From the NCBI RefSeq assembly GCF_012035195.1, contig NZ_JAAVJH010000002.1, positions 1 through 64,000 of the forward strand: a stretch of 64,000 nt of DNA, written 5' to 3'. The notes beneath the pieces were generated by a model, which worked only from the letters and a program-made list of their open reading frames with translations, was not told where the DNA came from and did no database searches. How positions within the stretch are numbered: the first letter of the stretch is position 1; each line of letters opens with the position of its first letter. The translations under genes and the position numbers were made by a program. Positions 9,769 through 17,265 of this stretch are shown here, in pieces. This stretch comes from Sphingomonas corticis (lineage in GTDB: Bacteria > Pseudomonadota > Alphaproteobacteria > Sphingomonadales > Sphingomonadaceae).

Positions 9769-12014
9769 TCATCGACAAGAATACCGCGCCCTTCATCGTC
9801 TTCTCCGAAGACAGCCTGGCAAAGGCGCTGACGAAGATCAGCGACAATCGGTCGCGCGTCGTCTTCTGCGTGTCGGCCTCCGGCGCCGTCGAGGGCGTGC
9901 TGACCGATGGCGACGTGCGCCGCTGGATCACGGCGAACCCCCGCTTCGACACCAACGTGGCCGCGCTGACGGTGGCGAACACCGACTTCGTGTCCTTTCC
10001 GCAGGATACGTCGATCGATCAGCTCGAGCAGGCGCTCGACGAACGCATCACGATCATCCCGCTGGTCGACCGCCATCGCCACCTGGTCGCGATCGCGCGG
10101 CGTGGCGAGCCGAAGACGCAGATCGGGGATTTCGTCATTTCGGACGACACCCCGGCATTCGTCATCGCCGAGATCGGCAACAACCACAACGGCAGCATCG
10201 AACTCGCCAAGCGCCTGGTCGACCTCGCCGCGGAAGCGGGGGCGGACTGCGCGAAGTTCCAGATGCGCAGCCTGTCGTCGCTCTACCGCAATGCCGGCGA
10301 TGCGAATGATACGAGCGCGGATCTCGGCGCCCAATACACTCTCGACCTGTTGTCGCGCTTTCAGCTCACCAACGAGGAGATGATCGAAGTCTTCGACCAC
10401 TGCAAGACGCGCGGCATCATGCCGCTGTGCACGCCGTGGGACGAAGAGAGCCTCGCCGTCCTCGTCGACTACGGCATGCCTGGGTTCAAGCTCGCCTCGG
10501 CCGATCTCACCAACCACGACTTCCTGGCGGCCATGGCACGCACGGGGCGGACGCTGATCTGCTCGACCGGCATGTCGTCGGAGGCGGAAATCGTCGCAGC
10601 GGTGAAGATTCTCAAGGACCATGCCGCTCCGTACGTGCTGCTGCACGTCAACTCGACCTATCCGGCGCCGTTCAAGGACATCAACCTGCGCTACATGGAT
10701 CGGCTGCGCACGATCGGCGACTGCATGGTCGGCTATTCCGGCCACGAGCGCGGGATCGCCGTCGCGGTGGCCGCGGTCGCGCGCGGCGCGCGAGTGATCG
10801 AGAAGCATTTCACCGTCGACCGCGGTATGGAAGGGAACGACCATCGTGTCAGCCTGCTGCCGGACGAGTTCCGACAGATGGTCGGTGCGATCCGCGAGGT
10901 CGAGGAATCGCTCGGGTCGGGCGACGTGCGTCGCATCACGCAGGGCGAGATGATGAACCGCGAGATCCTGGCCAAGAGCCTGGTCGCGGCCCGTCCGATC
11001 GCGAAGGGCGAGACGATTGCCGCGGACATGGTCTCGACGCGCAGTCCTGGGCAGGGGCTGCAGCCGTATCGCAAGGCGGAACTGGTCGGTCGCGCAGCGT
11101 TGCGGGACTTCGCGGAGGGCGATTTCTTCTATCCCACCGACATCGAGGTCTCGCACTACGAGGCGCGTCCGTTCACGTTCAGGCGCCCGTTCGGCGTGCC
11201 GGTGCGATACCACGACGTCGAGAAGATGGCGGCCGCCACGAACCTCGATCTGCTCGAGTTCCATCTCAGCTACAAGGACATGGACGAGGACGTCGAGGCG
11301 CATCTGGGCGGCAGGAACTTCGACCTCGATCTGGTGGTGCACAGCCCCGAGCTGTTCGCGCATGACCACATCATGGACTTGTGCTCTCCAGACCCGGCCT
11401 ACCGCGCGCATTCGATCGCCGAGCTGCAGCGGGTCGTGGAGGTGACGCGGCGGCTGGCCTCGCACTTCGACCGGGCGAAGCGCCCGTGCATCATCATCAA
11501 TGCCGGCGGCTTCTCCATGGATGGGCCGATCCCCGTCGGCGAGCGGCAAGCGCTCTACGATCTGGTCGCCAAATCGCTGGCGCAGGTCGACGCGGAGGGA
11601 GTCGAGATCATCCCGCAGACGATGCCGCCGTTCCCGTGGCATTTCGGGGGCCAGCGCTACCATAACCTGTTCATGGCGAGCGATGAGCTCGTCGCCTTCC
11701 ATCGTGCCCACGGCTATCGCTACTGCCTCGACGTGTCGCACTCGCAGCTCGCGTGCACGCACGCCGGAGAGTCGTTCAAGGAGTTCCTCGAGGCCGTCGG
11801 TCCGTTGACGGCGCACCTGCACATCGTCGATGCCGAGGGGGTGGACGGCGAGGGACTGCAGATCGGCGAAGGGAACATGGATTTCGCCCTGGTCGCCGAT
11901 GCGCTCGATCGGACCGCGCCTACCGCGTCCTTCATTCCGGAAATCTGGCAGGGGCATAAGAACGACGGCGCCGGCTTCTGGGAGGCGCTGACGAAGCTGG
12001 AGCGTTGGTTCTGA
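9765..12014 (+). CDS. CBS-NeuB-SAF-TIM barrel fusion (nonulosonate synthase family)
   Basis: This 749-residue multidomain protein has four parts. Residues about 1-118 are a CBS-domain pair. Residues about 127-390 are a NeuB synthase domain, with EIGNNHNG at 136-143, KFQM, STGMS, GYSGHE and EKHFT at 346-350. Residues about 400-465 are a SAF/antifreeze-like domain. Residues about 470-749 are a xylose-isomerase/AP-endonuclease-2-like TIM barrel. Ordinary NeuB proteins are about 340-350 residues. NeuB enzymes condense PEP with a mannosamine-type sugar. The extra barrel may isomerise or epimerise the substrate or product, and the CBS pair may sense a nucleotide; both ideas are inference. I chose the ATG at 9765 because it overlaps the previous stop (ATGA), as elsewhere in the operon. 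Confidence 0.9.
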   Translation: MIIDKNTAPFIVFSEDSLAKALTKISDNRSRVVFCVSASGAVEGVLTDGDVRRWITANPRFDTNVAALTVANTDFVSFPQDTSIDQLEQALDERITIIPLVDRHRHLVAIARRGEPKTQIGDFVISDDTPAFVIAEIGNNHNGSIELAKRLVDLAAEAGADCAKFQMRSLSSLYRNAGDANDTSADLGAQYTLDLLSRFQLTNEEMIEVFDHCKTRGIMPLCTPWDEESLAVLVDYGMPGFKLASADLTNHDFLAAMARTGRTLICSTGMSSEAEIVAAVKILKDHAAPYVLLHVNSTYPAPFKDINLRYMDRLRTIGDCMVGYSGHERGIAVAVAAVARGARVIEKHFTVDRGMEGNDHRVSLLPDEFRQMVGAIREVEESLGSGDVRRITQGEMMNREILAKSLVAARPIAKGETIAADMVSTRSPGQGLQPYRKAELVGRAALRDFAEGDFFYPTDIEVSHYEARPFTFRRPFGVPVRYHDVEKMAAATNLDLLEFHLSYKDMDEDVEAHLGGRNFDLDLVVHSPELFAHDHIMDLCSPDPAYRAHSIAELQRVVEVTRRLASHFDRAKRPCIIINAGGFSMDGPIPVGERQALYDLVAKSLAQVDAEGVEIIPQTMPPFPWHFGGQRYHNLFMASDELVAFHRAHGYRYCLDVSHSQLACTHAGESFKEFLEAVGPLTAHLHIVDAEGVDGEGLQIGEGNMDFALVADALDRTAPTASFIPEIWQGHKNDGAGFWEALTKLERWF

Positions 12015-13000
12015 TGCCGGTCCCTCCGCTTCGGGCACTGGTGATCGGAACGGGATCGATCGGACGGCGGCACATCGACAATCTGCGCGATATCGATCCG
12101 GCGACGCACTTCGTGCTGCTGCGCGACGGCGCCCGCGAGGACGATTACAGTCGCGGACTGGGAGCGGACGTGGTCGGCACCATCGCCGATGCGCTTGCCG
12201 CCACGCCGACGCTCGCGGTGCTTGCCAACCCCTCCGACCGGCATGCGGAGGTCCTGGTGCCCCTGCTCGAGGCGGGGGTCGCGACCTTCGTGGAAAAGCC
12301 GATCGTCATCGCCGCCGACGACGTCCGCCGGCTCGAGACCCTGTCGGGCGCCGCGCCGACGCAGGTGGGATGCGTCCTCCGCTTTCTTCCGTCGCTGCGT
12401 CGGGCGAAGTCGTGGATCGACGCGGGGCGGTTGGGCCGCGTGGTGCGCGCCGGCTTCGAGGTGGGACAGTACCTCCCCGATTGGCGGCCGGCGCAGGATT
12501 ATCGCCGCAGCTACAGTGCCGATCGTCAGCGCGGCGGGGGGGTCGTCCTCGACCTCGTCCATGAGATCGATCTCGCCTGCTGGTTGCTCGGCGACGAACT
12601 TGCGCTGGTCGGCGCCTGCGGCGGGACGCTGTCACACCTCGAGATCACGAGCGAGGACGTCGCCGCGCTCCTCCTGCAGACGCTCGAGGGCGCCCCGGCC
12701 ACGATCCAACTCGATTACGTCTCGCGAATGCCGGTACGACGGCTGTCGATCGTCGGCGACCTCGGGACCGTCACGTGGGACCTCCGCCGTCGTGAACTGA
12801 TCCTCGCGACCGATGCGGGGATCGAGGAAAGGATCGAAGATGGGTTCGACGTGGGGCCGGCATATGTCGAGGCCATGCGCGAGCTGGTCGAGGCGGTGAC
12901 GACCGGCGCGCCGACGTCGCTGCCATTGGAGGCCGGGCTTGCCGCGACCCGGCTCGCCATCGCCGCGAACGCCCACCTTCGCGACGGAGCCACGGCATGA
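12014..13000 (+). CDS. Gfo/Idh/MocA-family sugar oxidoreductase
   Basis: This 328-residue NAD(P)-dependent oxidoreductase has the N-terminal Rossmann motif VIGTGSIGRRH and the family's FVEKPI segment, whose Lys acts in catalysis. A C-terminal alpha/beta substrate domain follows, including GGGVVLDLVHEID. Members oxidise or reduce sugars and nucleotide sugars. It sits between the two CMP-synthetase genes, overlapping both (TGATG and ATGA), so it probably modifies the nonulosonate or its precursor. The substrate is unknown. A TTG at 12005 is also in frame, but the coupled ATG at 12014 is favoured. Confidence 0.9.
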   Translation: MPVPPLRALVIGTGSIGRRHIDNLRDIDPATHFVLLRDGAREDDYSRGLGADVVGTIADALAATPTLAVLANPSDRHAEVLVPLLEAGVATFVEKPIVIAADDVRRLETLSGAAPTQVGCVLRFLPSLRRAKSWIDAGRLGRVVRAGFEVGQYLPDWRPAQDYRRSYSADRQRGGGVVLDLVHEIDLACWLLGDELALVGACGGTLSHLEITSEDVAALLLQTLEGAPATIQLDYVSRMPVRRLSIVGDLGTVTWDLRRRELILATDAGIEERIEDGFDVGPAYVEAMRELVEAVTTGAPTSLPLEAGLAATRLAIAANAHLRDGATA

Positions 13001-13683
13001 CGACGATCGCCACGATCTGCGCGCGCGGCGGCTCCACCGGGCTCCCGGGCAAGAATATCCGGCCGCTACGCGGCAAGCCGCTGATCGCGCACACGATCGA
13101 GCTCGCGCTTTCCATGAACGACATCGATCGCGTGGTCGTCTCCACCGACAGCGAGGAGATCGCGGCCGTGGCACGGGAGTGGGGCGCGGAAGTTCCCTTC
13201 CGTCGTCCCGACCATATGGCCACGGCGCAGGCCGCCAAGCTTCCGGTCATCGCCCATCTGATCGACGCACTGGAAGCGGAGGGGGCCGAGATCGACCGCA
13301 TCGTCGATCTCGACCCTACGTCGCCGTTGCGGACGCGCGACGACGTCGCGACGTGCATGGCCATGCTCGATGCGCAAACCGACTGCGTCATCACCGCGTA
13401 CCCGGCCGAGAAGAATCCCTATTTCAACATGGTCGAGATCGAGGACGGGCGCGCGGTGCTGTCGAAGCGAGCCGCGGGCGGCGTCGTCGCGCGGCAGCAG
13501 GCACCGGCGGTCTACGCCATGAACGCGTCGATCTACGTATGGCACCGCCATACGCTCACCCTCGGGCTGTGGGAGGGAAGGACCAGGCTGCACGTCATGC
13601 CGCGGGAACGCTCGATCGACGTCGACAGCCTGATCGACTTTCGGCTCGTCGAAATGCTGATGGAGATGCGCGATGGCGGCTGA
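12997..13683 (+). CDS. CMP-nonulosonate cytidylyltransferase (second copy)
   Basis: This 228-residue member of the acylneuraminate cytidylyltransferase family resembles the LegF/PtmB type by context, being next to an SDR and a NeuB gene. It keeps STDSEE, DLDPTSPLR and the C-terminal DVDSLIDF. The nucleotide-binding motif reads CARGGSTGLPGKN (8-20), with Thr14 where the first copy and most characterised enzymes have Lys. It overlaps the upstream oxidoreductase by 4 bases and the downstream SDR by 11. It is clearly diverged from the copy at 9082, so it probably handles a different sugar, or is altered in activity. Confidence 0.9.
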   Translation: MTTIATICARGGSTGLPGKNIRPLRGKPLIAHTIELALSMNDIDRVVVSTDSEEIAAVAREWGAEVPFRRPDHMATAQAAKLPVIAHLIDALEAEGAEIDRIVDLDPTSPLRTRDDVATCMAMLDAQTDCVITAYPAEKNPYFNMVEIEDGRAVLSKRAAGGVVARQQAPAVYAMNASIYVWHRHTLTLGLWEGRTRLHVMPRERSIDVDSLIDFRLVEMLMEMRDGG

Positions 13684-14443
13684 CCCCTTCGACCTCACGG
13701 GCCGCGCGATCGTGCTGTGCGGCGGTGCCGGGATCCTGGGGCGCGAGATGACCGCGGCGCTCACCGCGCGTGGCGGGCGCGTCGCCGTGGTCGATCGGGC
13801 GGGCTCGACCCCGCCGGTCGGAGGAGTGCTCTACGAGAGCGACATCACCCGCCGCCCGGTCCTCGCGGAGACCCTGTCGGCCATCGTCCGGGACATGGGG
13901 CCGATCGACGTGCTGGTGAACAATGCCGCGGCGAAGAGCGCCAACTTCTTCGCGCCGTTCGAGGAGTTCCCGGAAGAGGATTGGGACGAGGTGATGGCGG
14001 TCAACGTGAAGGGCGTGGTCAACGCCTGCCAGATCGTCGGCCCCGCGATGGCGAGCCGGGGCAAGGGGAGCATCGTCAACACCTTATCGATCTACGGGAT
14101 CGTCGCTCCGGACCAGCGCATCTACGAAGGCTCGCTGTACGAGGGGAGGGCGATCAACACGCCCGCCGTCTACAGCGCGTCAAAGGCGGCACTGTGGGGG
14201 CTGACGAAGTATCTCGCCTCCTATTGGGGGGCGAGCAACGTCCGCGTGAACGCGGTGACCCCCGGCGGTACCTTCAGCGGCCAGAACGACACCTTCGTCG
14301 ACCGGTACAGCGCGCGCGTGCCGCTGGGAAGGATGGCGCAGCCGCAGGAGATGGGGGGGGCGGTGGTCTACCTCGCGTCGGACGCGTCCAGCTACGTAAC
14401 CGGACAGAACATCGTTGTGGACGGAGGATTGACCGCGTGGTGA
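13673..14443 (+). CDS. Short-chain dehydrogenase/reductase (PtmA-like by context)
   Basis: This 256-residue classical SDR has a glycine-rich cofactor motif GGAGILG (near 14-20), NNAA, an active-site Ser in NTLSIYG and the catalytic YSASKAAL. The C-terminus GQNIVVDGGLTAW is typical of the family. It is placed between a CMP-synthetase and a NeuB gene, as is the SDR PtmA in Campylobacter legionaminate loci. The exact reaction is not known from sequence. The start lies inside the previous gene (11-base overlap), and its stop overlaps the next gene. Confidence 0.9.
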   Translation: MAADPFDLTGRAIVLCGGAGILGREMTAALTARGGRVAVVDRAGSTPPVGGVLYESDITRRPVLAETLSAIVRDMGPIDVLVNNAAAKSANFFAPFEEFPEEDWDEVMAVNVKGVVNACQIVGPAMASRGKGSIVNTLSIYGIVAPDQRIYEGSLYEGRAINTPAVYSASKAALWGLTKYLASYWGASNVRVNAVTPGGTFSGQNDTFVDRYSARVPLGRMAQPQEMGGAVVYLASDASSYVTGQNIVVDGGLTAW

Positions 14444-15468
14444 AGTGTTTTGTCATCGCCGAGGCGGGGGTCAATCACAACGGCTCCCTCGACATGGCGC
14501 TCGACCTCGTCGACGCGGCCGCTCGCGCGGGCGCGGATGCGGTCAAGTTCCAGACCTTCCGCGCGGATCGCGTCGTCGCGCGCGGCACCGGCACCGCCGA
14601 ATACCAGAAGGCGACGACCGGCGAACAGGATCAGCACGAGTTGATCCGGAAGCTGGAGCTGAGCGAGGCGGATCACGTGGCGATCGCCGCGCGCTGCGCG
14701 CAGCGCGGGATCGAGTTCATGTCGACCCCGTTCGACCGTTGGGCCCTCTCGCTGCTGATGCGGATCGGGATGGTGCGGATCAAGATTCCGTCGGGCGAAG
14801 TCACCAACCGGCTGTTCCTCGAGGAGATCGCGCGGCAGCGGCGTCCGATGATCCTGTCGACCGGCATGGCCGATCTCGACGAGGTTACCCGGGCGATCGA
14901 ATGGATCCGGGCGATCCGGGCCGCCGACGGACGCGAGACCGGTCCGGAGGACCTGACGGTGCTGCATTGCACCTCCAACTACCCCGCCGCGGCGGAAGAC
15001 GTGAATCTCGCCGCGATGGACACGATCGCGGCGGCAACCGGGCTGCCGGTGGGCTATTCGGACCATAGCGAAGGGACCGTCGTTGCCATCGCCGCCGCGG
15101 CCCGCGGCGCGCGCGCGATCGAAAAGCATTTCACCCTCGATCGATCGTTGCCCGGCCCGGATCACCGCGCGTCGCTCACCTGCGACGAACTGACCGCCAT
15201 GATCGCCGGCATCCGCACCGTGGAGAAGGCGATCGGTGACGGTCGCAAGGTGCCGACGGAGACGGAGGCGCCGGTCCGTGCGCTGGTGCGGCGCAGCCTT
15301 TTCGCCGCGCGCGACCTCCAGGCCGGGGATCGGATCGAGGCCGACGACCTCGACACGCTCCGGCCGGGAACCGGGCTGGGGGCCGAACACGCCGGCGAGG
15401 TGGTCGGGCGCGTGGCGAGGGCCCCGATCCGCGCGGGCGCGATGCTGTCGTGGGACCACCTGATGTGA
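14437..15468 (+). CDS. N-acetylneuraminate/legionaminate synthase (NeuB/LegI type)
   Basis: This 343-residue stand-alone NeuB enzyme condenses PEP with an N-acylated mannosamine-type sugar to give a nine-carbon keto acid. It shows EAGVNHNG (9-16), KFQTF, PSGEVTN, STGMADLDEV, GYSDHSEG, EKHFTLDR and PDHRASL. A C-terminal SAF domain spans about 285-343. Length and layout are standard. With a 2-epimerase, PglD-like acetyltransferase and aminotransferase immediately downstream, the legionaminic acid (LegI) assignment is more likely than plain sialic acid. Two tandem GTG codons are possible starts. GGAGG at 14423-14427 sits 9 bases before 14437, so I chose that one. Confidence 0.93.
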   Translation: MVKCFVIAEAGVNHNGSLDMALDLVDAAARAGADAVKFQTFRADRVVARGTGTAEYQKATTGEQDQHELIRKLELSEADHVAIAARCAQRGIEFMSTPFDRWALSLLMRIGMVRIKIPSGEVTNRLFLEEIARQRRPMILSTGMADLDEVTRAIEWIRAIRAADGRETGPEDLTVLHCTSNYPAAAEDVNLAAMDTIAAATGLPVGYSDHSEGTVVAIAAAARGARAIEKHFTLDRSLPGPDHRASLTCDELTAMIAGIRTVEKAIGDGRKVPTETEAPVRALVRRSLFAARDLQAGDRIEADDLDTLRPGTGLGAEHAGEVVGRVARAPIRAGAMLSWDHLM

Positions 15469-16592
15469 GGCGGGTCGCCTATGTGACCGGGACGCGGGCC
15501 GACTTCGGATTGATGCAGCGGACCCTCGCGGAGATCGATCGGCACCCTGACCTTTCGCTCGAGCTGTTGGTCACGGGGATGCACCTCTCGGATCGGTATG
15601 GCGAGACGCGTCGGGACATCCTCGCGAGCGGGCTTCCGATCGCCGCGGAGATGCCGGTAAACGTCGACGACGACGGAGAGATGGCGAGCGCGGCCGGCGC
15701 GTTCGCGCAGCAGGTGGCCGAATGGCTCACGGCGCAGCGTCCCGACGTGCTTCTTCTTCTCGGCGACCGGTGGGAGATGCTGGCCGCGGCATTGGCGGCG
15801 ACGCTTCTGAACATCCCGATCGCCCATGCGTGTGGCGGCGAACGGTCAGGCACCGTGGACGATGCGATGCGTCACGCGATCTCGCGGCTGGCGCATCTGC
15901 ATCTCGCCGCGACGGAAGAGGCGGCGCAGCGGCTGCGGCGTTCCGGCGAGGAGACATCCCGCGTCCATGTCGTCGGTTCCCCCGGACTTGTGGGGATCAC
16001 CGAGGACGCGGCGATCTCCCGAAGCGCATTGTGCGATCGGTTCGCGCTCGATGCGACCCGCCCGCTCGCGGTGGTGCTGTTCCATCCGGTGGTGCAGGAC
16101 GCGGCGCTCGCCGGGGAGCAGGCCGCTCGCCTCATGGAGGCGATCGCCGCGTGCGATCTGCAGGCGATCTGCCTTCTCCCAAACGCCGACGCCGGCAACG
16201 AGGCGATCCGAAGCGCCATGTTGCGAGCCGCGCGAGATCGCCCGGCACTGGCCACAGCGGCTCATGTCGAGCGCACCACCTACCTGTCGCTTCTCGCGTC
16301 CGCCGACGTGCTGGTGGGCAATTCCAGCAGCGGCATCATCGAGGCGGCGAGCTTCGGCTTGCCGGTGGTGAATATTGGGGATCGGCAGAGCGGGCGCGAA
16401 CGAAACCCCAACGTCCGCGACGTCGAGATCGGGACCGGCGCGATCGTCGCGGCGATCCGGGCGCAGCTGGCGGCGGGGCGCTACCCGATCGTCAACCTCT
16501 ACGGCGATGGGCGCACCGACGCGCGCATTGCGGATTTGCTGGCGAAGACGCCCGTCGACGCCGCGCTCCTGAAGAAGGCGATGACGTTCTGA
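15465..16592 (+). CDS. UDP-sugar 2-epimerase, hydrolysing (NeuC/LegG type)
   Basis: This 375-residue GT-B-fold enzyme releases UDP while inverting C2. In the legionaminate pathway it makes the 2,4-diacetamido-trideoxy-mannose that NeuB uses. GTRADFG (9-15), GDRWEM, HACGGERSGTVDDAMRHA and GNSSSGIIEA match the hydrolysing 2-epimerase family. The GTG at 15465 overlaps the upstream stop (GTGA). An in-frame GTG at 15450 would extend into the previous gene and is less likely. The stop overlaps the next ATG by one base. Confidence 0.93.
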   Translation: MRRVAYVTGTRADFGLMQRTLAEIDRHPDLSLELLVTGMHLSDRYGETRRDILASGLPIAAEMPVNVDDDGEMASAAGAFAQQVAEWLTAQRPDVLLLLGDRWEMLAAALAATLLNIPIAHACGGERSGTVDDAMRHAISRLAHLHLAATEEAAQRLRRSGEETSRVHVVGSPGLVGITEDAAISRSALCDRFALDATRPLAVVLFHPVVQDAALAGEQAARLMEAIAACDLQAICLLPNADAGNEAIRSAMLRAARDRPALATAAHVERTTYLSLLASADVLVGNSSSGIIEAASFGLPVVNIGDRQSGRERNPNVRDVEIGTGAIVAAIRAQLAAGRYPIVNLYGDGRTDARIADLLAKTPVDAALLKKAMTF

Positions 16593-17233
16593 TGCCCGCC
16601 GACCTCGTCATCATCGGCGCCGGCGGGCTGGCACGGGAGATGATCTGGCTCGCGCGCGACTGCCCGCAAGACTGGACGATCCGTGCCGTTCTCGACGACG
16701 ATCCGACGCTCACCGGCGCGATCGTCGACGGAGTGCCGGTCCTGGGGACTACCGCAGACGCAGCCGATCACGTCGATGCGTTCTTCCACATCGCCATCGG
16801 GGCACCGCGTGTCCGGCGCGCGGTCGAGCGGAGGCTCGGTGGCGTGCGGCAATGGGCGACGATGCGCCATCCATCCGCCGTCGTGGCGGGGGACGCGTCG
16901 ATCGGCGAAGGCAGCCTGATCGGAGTCGGCGCGATCGTGAGCAGCGCGGCTCGTATCGGCCGCCATGTCGTGGTCAACATGGGCGCCATCGTCGCCCATG
17001 ATGCCGACCTTCGCGACTTCGCCACGCTGGCGCCGGGCGTCGTCATTCCTGGCGCGGTCGTGGTCGGCGCGGGCGCCGAGATCGCTCTCGGCGCGTCGAT
17101 GCGACAGGGCACCAGGATCGGCGACGGCGCTTTGGTGGGAATGAATGCGACCGTCACACGCGACGTCGCGGCCGGGGCGGTCGTGGTCGGAAGTCCAGCG
17201 ACCGAGATACGACGCCTGTCGCCTTTTGAGTAG
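16592..17233 (+). CDS. NeuD/PglD/LegH-type sugar O/N-acyltransferase
   Basis: This 213-residue protein starts with the small Rossmann-like PglD_N domain (VIIGAGGLAREM) and ends in a left-handed beta-helix of hexapeptide repeats. The likely catalytic His136 lies in AIVAHDADL, matching the essential His of PglD. It would transfer an acetyl group to the 4-amino sugar made by the aminotransferase encoded next, completing the bacillosamine/legionaminate precursor. The ATG overlaps the stop of the 2-epimerase gene. An O-acetyltransferase role (NeuD) is the main alternative. Confidence 0.92.
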   Translation: MPADLVIIGAGGLAREMIWLARDCPQDWTIRAVLDDDPTLTGAIVDGVPVLGTTADAADHVDAFFHIAIGAPRVRRAVERRLGGVRQWATMRHPSAVVAGDASIGEGSLIGVGAIVSSAARIGRHVVVNMGAIVAHDADLRDFATLAPGVVIPGAVVVGAGAEIALGASMRQGTRIGDGALVGMNATVTRDVAAGAVVVGSPATEIRRLSPFE

Positions 17234-17265
17234 GATTTGGGACGCGGCGTCGCTATTGCCCGGCC

